From an uncultured Collinsella sp. (GTDB taxonomy: Bacteria > Actinomycetota > Coriobacteriia > Coriobacteriales > Coriobacteriaceae): DNA of 49,393 bases. The notes under the pieces are model-generated. The model was not told where the DNA came from, did not search any database, and saw only the letters and a program-made list of their open reading frames with translations. Location: NCBI GenBank assembly GCA_902489965.1, contig CABUCA010000006.1, positions 1 through 49,393 of the forward strand, written 5' to 3'. Positions 1 through 7,534 of the stretch are shown in pieces. A program made the position numbers and the translations under genes. The stretch's first letter is position 1; each line of letters begins with the position of its first letter.

Positions 1-758
1 TGTCTGATTTTGACGATATGTTTGACGACGATGATCTCTTGGATAGCGGTAACTATTCCGCTCGGCCTCAGCAACTTTCGAGTGCGACCTTTGATGCTGA
101 TGAGTTTCGCTACCTCGATTTCGATATCGATGCGGCTACGGTGGACGTCAAGGTTGTTGATGGCAACAAGGTTCGCGTTATCGAGCGGGGACGCGTTGCC
201 AATGGTATGGATGCCTCCAAGGCCGCGACGCAAAACATCGCATCCGTCGAGGACTCGACGCTCAAAGTTTCTCAGTTTGGAAGTGATGACGGTAAGGCGA
301 TTGACCGCTCGGTTACGGTTGAGCTGCCGCGCCGTGTTGCCGAACATCTGAAGGGAGTCAACGCGCACGTGGGCTCGGGTGATCTGCAGATTGCCGGTGT
401 CATCTGTGATGGTTTCGACCTTTTCCTGGGTGCGGGAGATGTAGAGTTTACGGGCAGCGTGACTGATGCGCTCAGCGCTGAGGTCGGGTCGGGCGATGTG
501 ACGTTCGAGCTCTACCAGGCCCCCGCGAAGTCGATGGACGTGAGCGCGGGCTCGGGCGATGTGGAGATGACGGTTCCGAACTCGACGGGCTTTAAGGCGA
601 GCCTCACCTTGGGCAGCGGCGACTTCGAGAGCGATTTCCTTCCGCTTGGCTACGACGGCGAGACCATTTTGAATTTTGAATTCGATAACGGTGACAAGTC
701 TGCCACGTATCGTTTTGAGGTCGGTTCGGGCGACATGTCGTTTGATTCGGAGTATTGA
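1..758 (+). CDS. DUF4097-type repeat protein, 5' end cut by window edge
   Basis: The reading frame is open from the first complete codon (base 3). Bases 1-2 are tg, so a start codon one base outside the window (ATG or GTG at base 0) would give a protein beginning M-S-D-F-D-D; an internal ATG lies at base 18. The protein carries at least six copies of a short beta-strand repeat with the core GSGD or GAGD (for example VGSGDLQI, LGAGDVEF, VGSGDVTF, AGSGDVEM, LGSGDFES, VGSGDMSF). This is the hallmark of the DUF4097 putative adhesin/beta-helix family. I see no membrane segment or signal peptide in the visible part. The acidic N-terminus (DDDD) may be a linker from a domain outside the window. Function is unknown. 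A hairpin terminator follows at 803-837. Confidence 0.8.
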   Translation, partial: SDFDDMFDDDDLLDSGNYSARPQQLSSATFDADEFRYLDFDIDAATVDVKVVDGNKVRVIERGRVANGMDASKAATQNIASVEDSTLKVSQFGSDDGKAIDRSVTVELPRRVAEHLKGVNAHVGSGDLQIAGVICDGFDLFLGAGDVEFTGSVTDALSAEVGSGDVTFELYQAPAKSMDVSAGSGDVEMTVPNSTGFKASLTLGSGDFESDFLPLGYDGETILNFEFDNGDKSATYRFEVGSGDMSFDSEY

Positions 759-802
759 GGCAGACGAAAGCCTAGGCGAAGATATAGACGCGCTGTTTGA
801 TG

Positions 803-837
803 AAGGCGCCGAAGCCGAGATCGGCTCCGGCGCCTTT
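803..837 (+). terminator. Hairpin terminator after the DUF4097 gene
   Basis: The arms aaggcgccg (803-811) and cggcgcctt (828-836) are perfectly complementary. An inner stem agccga/tcggct (813-826) stacks inside them. A weak T-rich tail (tttgccttt) follows. It separates the first gene from the elp3 gene that starts at 855. Confidence 0.65.
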
Positions 838-854
838 GCCTTTACAATGGGGGC

Positions 855-2762
855 ATGGAACAGATTATCTTGAACATACTCGAGGCTCTGCGTCGCGGCG
901 AGACCGTGGATGACAAAGCGCTCGTCAAACTGATACATGCCGAGGCGCGCCGTGAGGGTGCCGACAAACGCGATTTGGCCAAGCGCCGTCTGCTGCCGTT
1001 CTACCAGCGGGTTAAACGTGAGGAGCCGGCTCGTTGGGCTGGGTGGAATGTCGATGCCGAGCTGGAACGTCAACTGCTGCAGGTGCTGCGTATGAAGCCT
1101 CGTCGCACGGCTTCGGGCGTGGCAACCATTACCGTCATCACCAAGCCGTGGCCGTGCTCGGGCGATTGCCTGTTTTGCCCCAACGACCTGCGCATGCCCA
1201 AAAGCTATCTGCACGCCGAGCCGGCGTGTGCCCGTGCGGAACAAAATTGCTTTGACCCGTATCTGCAGGTGAGCGCTCGTCTGACCGCGCTTTCGCAGAT
1301 GGGGCATGCGACCGACAAGATCGAGCTTATCGTTCTTGGCGGTACCTGGAGCGACTATCCGCAAGGGTATCAGATATGGTTTATGTCGGAGCTCTTCCGC
1401 GCGCTCAATGACGATGCGGTGGCGGGCGTGGCGGCCAACCCCATGTTGGCGCGTCCGGGCATCAGCCGTGCCGAGGCAGGGCGCCTGCTCGATGACGCTC
1501 CCGCCGATGCCCTGCCGCCGGTGGTAACAGAGCGTCGCGAGCGCTATCGGGCTGCCGGCATTGCGACAGACGAGGATGAGCTTGCGGCCGGCGTTGCCGA
1601 CGAGCAAGGTCGTGTGGATGCTGCCGTGGGTGGCTATAACCGCGCGGTGCGTCGTCTGTACGGACCCGGTACGCCGTGGGGCGAGGTCGCCGAGTGGCAG
1701 ACGGCCACGATGGAGGAGCTCGAGCGTCAGCAGCGCATCAACGAGACGGCGAAGCATCGCGTGGTGGGCCTCGTTATCGAGACGCGCCCCGATGCCGTAA
1801 CGCCGCAGGCGCTTACGCTCATCCGCCGCCTGGGCTGCACCAAGATCCAGATGGGCATCCAGAGTCTCGACCAGCACCTGCTCGATATCAACGAGCGTCG
1901 CATTTCGGTGGCTCAGATCGAGCGGGCGTTTTCGCTTGCACGATTGTTTGGCTTTAAGATCCATGCGCATTTTATGCTTAACCTGCTGGGCGCCACGCCC
2001 GAGGGGGACAAGCGCGATTACGAGCGCTTTATGACCGAGGGCGCCTTTATGCCCGACGAGGTCAAGGTCTACCCGTGTGCGCTCATCGAGGGCTCGCGTC
2101 TGGTGGGTTGCTATGAACGTGGCGAGTGGCGTCCCTATACCGAGGAAGAGCTGCTCGATGTGCTGGCCGATGACATCGTGGTGACGCCGGCGTTCTGCCG
2201 CATCAGCCGCATGATTCGCGACTTTAGCTCCGACGACATCATGGTGGGCAACAAGAAGCCCAACCTGCGTCAGCTCGTTGAGAACCGCCTGGCGGCTCGT
2301 GGGGAAGGCGCGACGGTGCGCGAGATCCGCTATCGCGAGATTAGCACGGCGGGCGCCGACTTGCATGAGCTGACCCTTGACGAGGAAGTGGCGTACGAGA
2401 CGCCGGTGACGCGCGAGCGTTTTTTGCAGTGGATGACGCCGCAGGGCAAAATCGCGGGCTTTTTGCGGTTGTCGCTGCCCGACCATTCGTTTGTTGCCGC
2501 GCATGCGGATGAGTTGCCGACGGCGCCGGACGAGGCGATGATTCGCGAGGTGCACGTGTATGGCATGGCGGCGCGCGTGGGGGATCAAGGCCAGGCGGCG
2601 CAGCATCACGGGTTGGGGCGTTTGCTCGTTGAGCGTGCGTGCGAGATTGCCCTGGATGCGGGCTATACGCACATCAACGTGATAAGCGCGATCGGTACGC
2701 GCGAGTACTATCGCCATTTGGGTTTTTATGACCACGGACTCTATCTGCAAAAGGAGCTCTAG
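855..2762 (+). CDS. elp3: Elp3-family radical SAM / GNAT acetyltransferase (tRNA U34 modification)
   Basis: A 635-residue protein with the two-domain layout of Elp3. The radical SAM cluster motif CX3CX2C is at C101, C105 and C108 (CSGDCLFC), followed by CPNDLRMPKSY. The SAM barrel covers roughly residues 85-400 and includes RPDAVTPQAL and KIQMGIQSLD. The last ~150 residues form a GNAT acetyltransferase domain (HHGLGRLLVERACEIA, GTREYYRHLGF). Elp3 enzymes use acetyl-CoA and SAM to carboxymethylate the wobble uridine of tRNA. Bacterial and archaeal versions act without the other Elongator subunits, and none is seen here. The stop codon abuts the ATG of the next gene, so the two are probably co-transcribed. 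The start at 855 has only a weak G-rich ribosome site in front. Confidence 0.92.
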   Translation: MEQIILNILEALRRGETVDDKALVKLIHAEARREGADKRDLAKRRLLPFYQRVKREEPARWAGWNVDAELERQLLQVLRMKPRRTASGVATITVITKPWPCSGDCLFCPNDLRMPKSYLHAEPACARAEQNCFDPYLQVSARLTALSQMGHATDKIELIVLGGTWSDYPQGYQIWFMSELFRALNDDAVAGVAANPMLARPGISRAEAGRLLDDAPADALPPVVTERRERYRAAGIATDEDELAAGVADEQGRVDAAVGGYNRAVRRLYGPGTPWGEVAEWQTATMEELERQQRINETAKHRVVGLVIETRPDAVTPQALTLIRRLGCTKIQMGIQSLDQHLLDINERRISVAQIERAFSLARLFGFKIHAHFMLNLLGATPEGDKRDYERFMTEGAFMPDEVKVYPCALIEGSRLVGCYERGEWRPYTEEELLDVLADDIVVTPAFCRISRMIRDFSSDDIMVGNKKPNLRQLVENRLAARGEGATVREIRYREISTAGADLHELTLDEEVAYETPVTRERFLQWMTPQGKIAGFLRLSLPDHSFVAAHADELPTAPDEAMIREVHVYGMAARVGDQGQAAQHHGLGRLLVERACEIALDAGYTHINVISAIGTREYYRHLGFYDHGLYLQKEL

Positions 2763-3641
2763 ATGAACAAGCCGAGTGTTTCTGCCGGCGTCGTTGCCGG
2801 CGTTGCTCTGGGAGCCGCGGCGCTTGGTGCGGCCGCCGTCGCTGTTCGTGCTGCCTGTCTGCAGGTTGCGCGAACCCGCAATGGGTTGGCGCGTGTGAAA
2901 CGCGTGCACGATGAGGGCGGCGATGAGATTCGCGTGTTGGTGCAAGGCGGCGTCTACCAAAGCGCAAGCTACATTGGCGAGCGTTGGGCGGAGCCCGTCT
3001 TTGCGTACTATCGTGCGTTTGACGACGTGTTTGAGTCCGAGGATGTGATGCGCGACGCTTATGGTCACGGCATCGACCGTATGCTTATGCTGGGCGGCGG
3101 TGGGTTTGCCTATCCCAAGTTCGCGCTGATGTCGCACGAGAGCTTGCGCATGGACGTCATTGAGTACGATGCCGAGATTACGCGCCTGGCGCGCCGCTGG
3201 TTCTACCTAGACGAGCTGGAGCGCGCGGCGGGCGATCGCCTGCGGGTGATAACCGCTGAGGCTCGCTCGTATTTGGGTGTGACGAGCGTGGGCCATCGTC
3301 GCTACGACGTGGTCGTGAGCGATTGCTTTGGCGGTGCCGAGCCCGTGCGCGGGCTGGCGACCGTTGAGGCGCTGCGCCTGGTGCGGGGCAGCCTGAACCC
3401 CGGGGGTATCTACGTGGCCAATATCGTGAGCGCAGACGAGGGGAGCGATGTGACGTTCCTGCGCGACTGTGCCGCCACGGCGCTTGAGGTGTTCGACCAT
3501 GCTTGGGTGGTCCCATGTGGCGATGCAGAGTTCGGCGGCGAGGAGAATTATCTGCTCATCGCCAGCGACGGCGACTACGCCTTTGCCGAAGCTGTGCCCT
3601 TCGACACCGACTTCCTCGGCATCGTCCTTCACGACAAGTAA
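2763..3641 (+). CDS. Spermidine-synthase-like methyltransferase-fold protein, membrane-anchored
   Basis: A 292-residue protein whose ATG directly follows the elp3 stop; the ribosome site AAGGAG lies inside the end of elp3. The N-terminus has one Ala/Val-rich hydrophobic stretch (about residues 8-32), probably a membrane anchor. The rest is a Rossmann fold of the spermidine/spermine synthase type: MLMLGGGGFAYPK as the nucleotide-binding glycine loop, DVIEYDAEITRLAR after strand 2, and VVSDCFGG at the catalytic-Asp position. Such stand-alone domains are common in actinobacteria, and many are not proven aminopropyltransferases, so polyamine synthesis is only one possibility. It ends 27 bp from the convergent helicase gene. 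Confidence 0.8.
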   Translation: MNKPSVSAGVVAGVALGAAALGAAAVAVRAACLQVARTRNGLARVKRVHDEGGDEIRVLVQGGVYQSASYIGERWAEPVFAYYRAFDDVFESEDVMRDAYGHGIDRMLMLGGGGFAYPKFALMSHESLRMDVIEYDAEITRLARRWFYLDELERAAGDRLRVITAEARSYLGVTSVGHRRYDVVVSDCFGGAEPVRGLATVEALRLVRGSLNPGGIYVANIVSADEGSDVTFLRDCAATALEVFDHAWVVPCGDAEFGGEENYLLIASDGDYAFAEAVPFDTDFLGIVLHDK

Positions 3642-3668
3642 GTCTCCCCGTCCCAAAAAGGACTGGTC

Positions 3669-6113
3669 TTAGGCGTGGTCGCGCCAGCTGAGGACGCGCT
3701 GCTTCATGCCCTCGATGTCAAGCACGCCTTCGGCGAAGCCCTTGCGCACGAGCTCCTCGGGAACGTACTCGTCGTAGCGATCAAAATAAGGCACCTCGCC
3801 GGGATAGACGAGCTCGATGGGATCGAAGTCCTTCTTGGCCTCGGCTGCGAGTACCTCAAAGAACGTCTCCTCGTCGGCCTTCATCTTAAACTGCATAAAG
3901 TACGGGCGTGAAGGGTCGAGTCCGCGAAGGCCCAGCTCCGCGGCACATTTAATCTTGAGCATGCGCTCGAGCGCCAAAAAGGCGTAGCTTCCCAACCAGG
4001 GGAAGAGCACCCAGGTGTCGCCGCCCAGGTTAATGAGCGGCTTGGTTCCCGCGCCCGAAATCTCGGCCGTATGGCGAGCCTGCGCCAAGCGGGCCCGCGC
4101 GTTACCCATAAGGTACGGATACGCGGCATGTTCGTTGAGCGCTTTACGCATGCGCTCGAGCACATGCGTGTTGATGTCGCCGGGGCAATCGCCAAAGTAA
4201 GCCGGCACACGGCCCTTGACCTGAGTGGCAAAGACGGTATGACGCTTCCAGTCCACTTCCTCGACAATCCAGCAGTGTCCGGCGATGGCGATGCGCTCGC
4301 CGGGCGGTGGGGGATTGACGATTGTGCCCAACTCGGCCGACTCGCTGCGAACAGTGAACTCCTCGTTTTCCTGGAATACGGCGTAGAACTTAAAGTTGTT
4401 AATGATGCGCTCGCCCGCGAGACCCACAATGAGCCCACCGCCCTCGATGACCTGGATATGGTCGATCTTAATGAGGTGACGCAGCAGTATGCGATAGTCA
4501 TCGGCCGAGATGCGATGGAAATAGCTGAGTGTGAGCACGCGTTGGGCAAGCTCTGCCGGCGTGAGCTCTCCGGTGCTGGCAAGCGTCGACATAGTCTGGT
4601 GGTAGAGCAGGCTATAGGGGAGTCGATCGAGCTCGGGCGGCTCGACCCACTTTTCCTCGCGATAGAGTTGTACGAGCGCGATGCCCTGCAAGAGCTTCCA
4701 CGGAATGGTCTCGGGCATCATCGTGCGCGGCTCGGGCTCTTCCTCGCGCATGACAAACCACATCTCGGGCGGAAGATCGCGGCGTCCCGTGCGGCCCATT
4801 CGCTGCAAAAAGGAGCTGACGGTAAACGGCGCGTCGATCTGGAAGGCACGCTCCAAGCGGCCGATATCGATACCGAGCTCCAGCGTAGAGGTGGTGACGG
4901 TTGTCTGTGCCTGCTCCTCATCGCGCATGAGCTCTTCTGCCGTCTCGCGCAGCGATGCCGAAAGATTACCGTGGTGGATGAGGAAGCGGTCGGGCTCGTG
5001 CCGGCTCTCGCAGTAGCTACGCAGCATGGAGCATACGGCCTCTGCCTCCTCGCGCGAGTTGGCAAAGACCAGGCACTTGCGCCCGCGGGTGTGTTCGAAG
5101 ATATAGCCCATGCCGGGGTCGGCGTTGTCTGGTGCCGTGTCGGTGGGGTTGAGTAATGCCTGTTCGGGTGCTTGGGGGATGTCGACTTCGCCCTCGGGGG
5201 CCGAGGAAGCTTGGCGGTCCTTGGGAGCGGCCTTGCCACGTGCCCGCTCGCGACGTTGACGGCGCTCCTCTTGTGTGAGCTGTCCGCTGTGACGCATGTC
5301 TTGGGCGCCGGCGGGCAGTGCCGCGGACGCCGCCGCCTCGATGCGCTCGCACGCAAGCACTTCGGCCTCTTGAGGGCCTGTGCCCATGAATCCCCGCTGC
5401 TGTGCCTGGGGACCCGAGTTGTAGAAGTGCTCCATGGAGATGCGCCACACGTGGCGCGGTTCTTCAAAGCGGGGGATAACGCAGTCGCGCCCCGTTCCCC
5501 GTGAGAGGAAGGTACCCGTGCGCTCGGGGTCGCCGATGGTGGCCGAAAGGCCAATGCGGCGAGGCTGCACGCCGGCCATGCGCGAGAGTCGCTCGATAAG
5601 GCAGAGCGTCTGCCCGCCACGGTCGCCGCGCATGAGCGAGTGGACCTCATCGATGACCACATAGCGCAGGTCGCAAAACATGCGCGGGATCGCCATATGC
5701 TTATGGATCAGGAGCGCTTCGAGTGACTCGGGTGTAATCTGCAAGATGCCGCTCGGTTTTTTGATGAGCTTGGCCTTGTGTGATTGTGAGACATCGCCAT
5801 GCCAGTGCCAGACGGGGATATCGGCTTCTTCGCAGAGGTCGTTGAGGCGGACGAATTGGTCGTTGATGAGCGCTTTGAGGGGGGCGATGTAGAGGGCACC
5901 CACGCTCGCGGGCGGGTTCTCCCAAAACTCGGTCAGGATGGGAAAGAAGGCTGCCTCGGTTTTGCCGGAAGCCGTGGATGCCGTCAGGAGCACATTATCT
6001 TGCGTGTTAAAGATGGCATCAGCTGCTGCAACCTGGATAGAGCGTAGGCTCTCCCAATCGTGGGAGTAGATGAAGTCTTGGATAAATGGGGCGTAGCGGT
6101 CAAAGGCGTTCAC
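3669..6113 (-). CDS. Lhr-type DEAD/DEAH-box helicase (BrxHI-like), third gene of the TerB operon
   Basis: An 814-residue superfamily 2 helicase. I chose the GTG at 6113 because AAAGGAGG lies just before it; an ATG at 6182 would add 23 residues without a good ribosome site. Visible motifs: Walker A TASTASGKT (about 44-52), DEVH (155-158), SAT (190-192), ELGIDIG and QRMGRTGRR (about 437-445). The C-terminal ~350 residues match the winged-helix and beta-barrel part of Lhr-core helicases. A charged, low-complexity insert (about 237-332, rich in R, E, A and Q) separates the two RecA lobes. The family includes BrxHI of type 2 BREX systems. Upstream, 117 bp away, lies the BrxD-like ATPase, with a strong inverted repeat between them. 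It probably unwinds nucleic acid for the triad; the substrate cannot be read from the sequence. Confidence 0.88.
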   Translation of the reverse strand: MNAFDRYAPFIQDFIYSHDWESLRSIQVAAADAIFNTQDNVLLTASTASGKTEAAFFPILTEFWENPPASVGALYIAPLKALINDQFVRLNDLCEEADIPVWHWHGDVSQSHKAKLIKKPSGILQITPESLEALLIHKHMAIPRMFCDLRYVVIDEVHSLMRGDRGGQTLCLIERLSRMAGVQPRRIGLSATIGDPERTGTFLSRGTGRDCVIPRFEEPRHVWRISMEHFYNSGPQAQQRGFMGTGPQEAEVLACERIEAAASAALPAGAQDMRHSGQLTQEERRQRRERARGKAAPKDRQASSAPEGEVDIPQAPEQALLNPTDTAPDNADPGMGYIFEHTRGRKCLVFANSREEAEAVCSMLRSYCESRHEPDRFLIHHGNLSASLRETAEELMRDEEQAQTTVTTSTLELGIDIGRLERAFQIDAPFTVSSFLQRMGRTGRRDLPPEMWFVMREEEPEPRTMMPETIPWKLLQGIALVQLYREEKWVEPPELDRLPYSLLYHQTMSTLASTGELTPAELAQRVLTLSYFHRISADDYRILLRHLIKIDHIQVIEGGGLIVGLAGERIINNFKFYAVFQENEEFTVRSESAELGTIVNPPPPGERIAIAGHCWIVEEVDWKRHTVFATQVKGRVPAYFGDCPGDINTHVLERMRKALNEHAAYPYLMGNARARLAQARHTAEISGAGTKPLINLGGDTWVLFPWLGSYAFLALERMLKIKCAAELGLRGLDPSRPYFMQFKMKADEETFFEVLAAEAKKDFDPIELVYPGEVPYFDRYDEYVPEELVRKGFAEGVLDIEGMKQRVLSWRDHA

Positions 6114-6194
6114 GGGGCCTCCTTTCAAAAGCGAATCTCTCAGCGCGGCTGGCAACGGCTTGCTGCATGACTGCTTCAACATTTGCCCAGATAA

Positions 6195-6231
6195 AACCTG
6201 CCAAAATAAACCTGTCCCTTTTTGGCAGGTT
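6195..6231. repeat. 12-bp perfect inverted repeat at the ATPase stop codon
   Basis: The arms aacctgccaaaa (6195-6206) and ttttggcaggtt (6220-6231) are perfectly complementary around a 13-nt loop. On the minus strand the hairpin is followed by TTTTAT. It overlaps the stop codon of the BrxD-like gene (6230-6232) and precedes the helicase. It could be a partial terminator, an mRNA-stabilising hairpin, or a REP-like element; the loop contains tgtccct, resembling other gggac-containing repeats in this window. Confidence 0.7.
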
Positions 6232-7534
6232 AGATGGTGAATTCGGCGAAGTTACGGTCGCCGCCTGCGGTATCGGTGTCACCTGTTGCGGCTGCCGTCG
6301 CCAGCGCGTCGCCGCCGACGCTTTGCAGCAGCTCGGCCACGTTGGCGTCGGGGTTTTGGCATAGGATGTCGAGCAGCTCGATAAAGTCACGAATGACTTC
6401 ACGCGGCGTCAGATGCGTGTCGGCTCCCACGCGACCGAACTCGATCTTGAGGAAGTCCACCAAGTCGTTCTCGGTAAGCGTGGGCGTCCAGCCAAAGTAG
6501 CCGGCGTGAATTTGCATGAGTTTTTCGATCAGCACCAGCAGCTCCTCGTAGGTGAGTGGCTGCAGACGGATGATGGGCGCGAGCATGTCCTTAAGGTCCT
6601 CGCGCGCAAAGCGACCCTGAGCGAGTCGGCTGCGCAGAGCCTCGTAGGAGAACACGCCGCGGCGGCGGTCTTCGATGGAGGTTGGCGTGCCGCCCATAAT
6701 CATGCCCAGGTACTGCGCCTTGCCCTGAAGTGTGTCGTTGTACATGGTCAGGATCTTCTCGTAGTTGTACTGGCGCGTGATAGCGTTGGGAATCTTATAC
6801 AGATTCACGAGTTCGTCGATGAGCACCAGCATGCCCTTGTAGCCGCTGCAAACCAAAAAACGCGCGATGAGTTTGACGTAGTCGTACCAGTCGTCATCGC
6901 TGATGATGGTTGAGGAGCCCAGCTCGGCGCGTGCCTCGCTCTTGGTGCGGTATTCGCCGCGGATCCATTTGGTCACGCGGCTCATGGCTTCTTCGTCGCC
7001 CTCGGATACGGCCGTGCGATAGCGGCGGAGCATGCGGGTGAAGTCGAAGCCGTGGACCATCTCCTCGAGCGGGGCCAGTTGGGCATTGACGACCGACTCG
7101 TCGACGTCGGCGCACGAGGCGACCCAGCGATCCAGAATAAGGTTGAGCGCACCGCCCTCAGGGCGCGTCTTGGTCGATATGTTGCGGATGAGCTCGCGGT
7201 AGGTGGCAAGGCCCTGTCCCTGACCGCCCTGCAGGCGGCGCTCAGGGGAAAGGTCGGCATCAGCGACGACGAATCCCTCGCCCATGGCATGCGTTCGGAT
7301 GGTCTGAAGCAAGAAGCTCTTGCCGGCGCCGTAGCGACCGACTAAGAAGCGGAAGCTCGCGCCGCCATCGGCGATGAGACTCAAATCGGTGAGCAGGGCG
7401 CGAATCTCGACCTCGCGACCCACGGTGATATAGGGAAGGCCGATGCGCGGGACCACGCCGCCCTTGAGCGAGTTAAGGATAACGGCGGCGACGCGTTTGG
7501 GTACACGGGGCGCTGCGGATGCGGTATCACTCAT
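6230..7534 (-). CDS. BrxC/BrxD-like P-loop ATPase, second gene of the TerB operon
   Basis: A 434-residue AAA-like ATPase. Walker A is VGRYGAGKS (65-73) and Walker B is LVLIDEL (236-242), followed by VNLYKIPN. Other family landmarks are YEKILTMYND and GGTPTSIEDRRRG, and the C-terminal half is helical. This pattern is that of the BREX BrxC/BrxD ATP-binding family (formerly DUF2791), in the short BrxD form. The ATG overlaps the end of the TerB gene by 8 bp (ATGAGTGA), so translation is probably coupled. The protein likely couples ATP hydrolysis to loading or regulating the adjacent helicase; that is inference from gene linkage. The stop codon sits within an inverted repeat. Confidence 0.87.
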   Translation of the reverse strand: MSDTASAAPRVPKRVAAVILNSLKGGVVPRIGLPYITVGREVEIRALLTDLSLIADGGASFRFLVGRYGAGKSFLLQTIRTHAMGEGFVVADADLSPERRLQGGQGQGLATYRELIRNISTKTRPEGGALNLILDRWVASCADVDESVVNAQLAPLEEMVHGFDFTRMLRRYRTAVSEGDEEAMSRVTKWIRGEYRTKSEARAELGSSTIISDDDWYDYVKLIARFLVCSGYKGMLVLIDELVNLYKIPNAITRQYNYEKILTMYNDTLQGKAQYLGMIMGGTPTSIEDRRRGVFSYEALRSRLAQGRFAREDLKDMLAPIIRLQPLTYEELLVLIEKLMQIHAGYFGWTPTLTENDLVDFLKIEFGRVGADTHLTPREVIRDFIELLDILCQNPDANVAELLQSVGGDALATAAATGDTDTAGGDRNFAEFTI

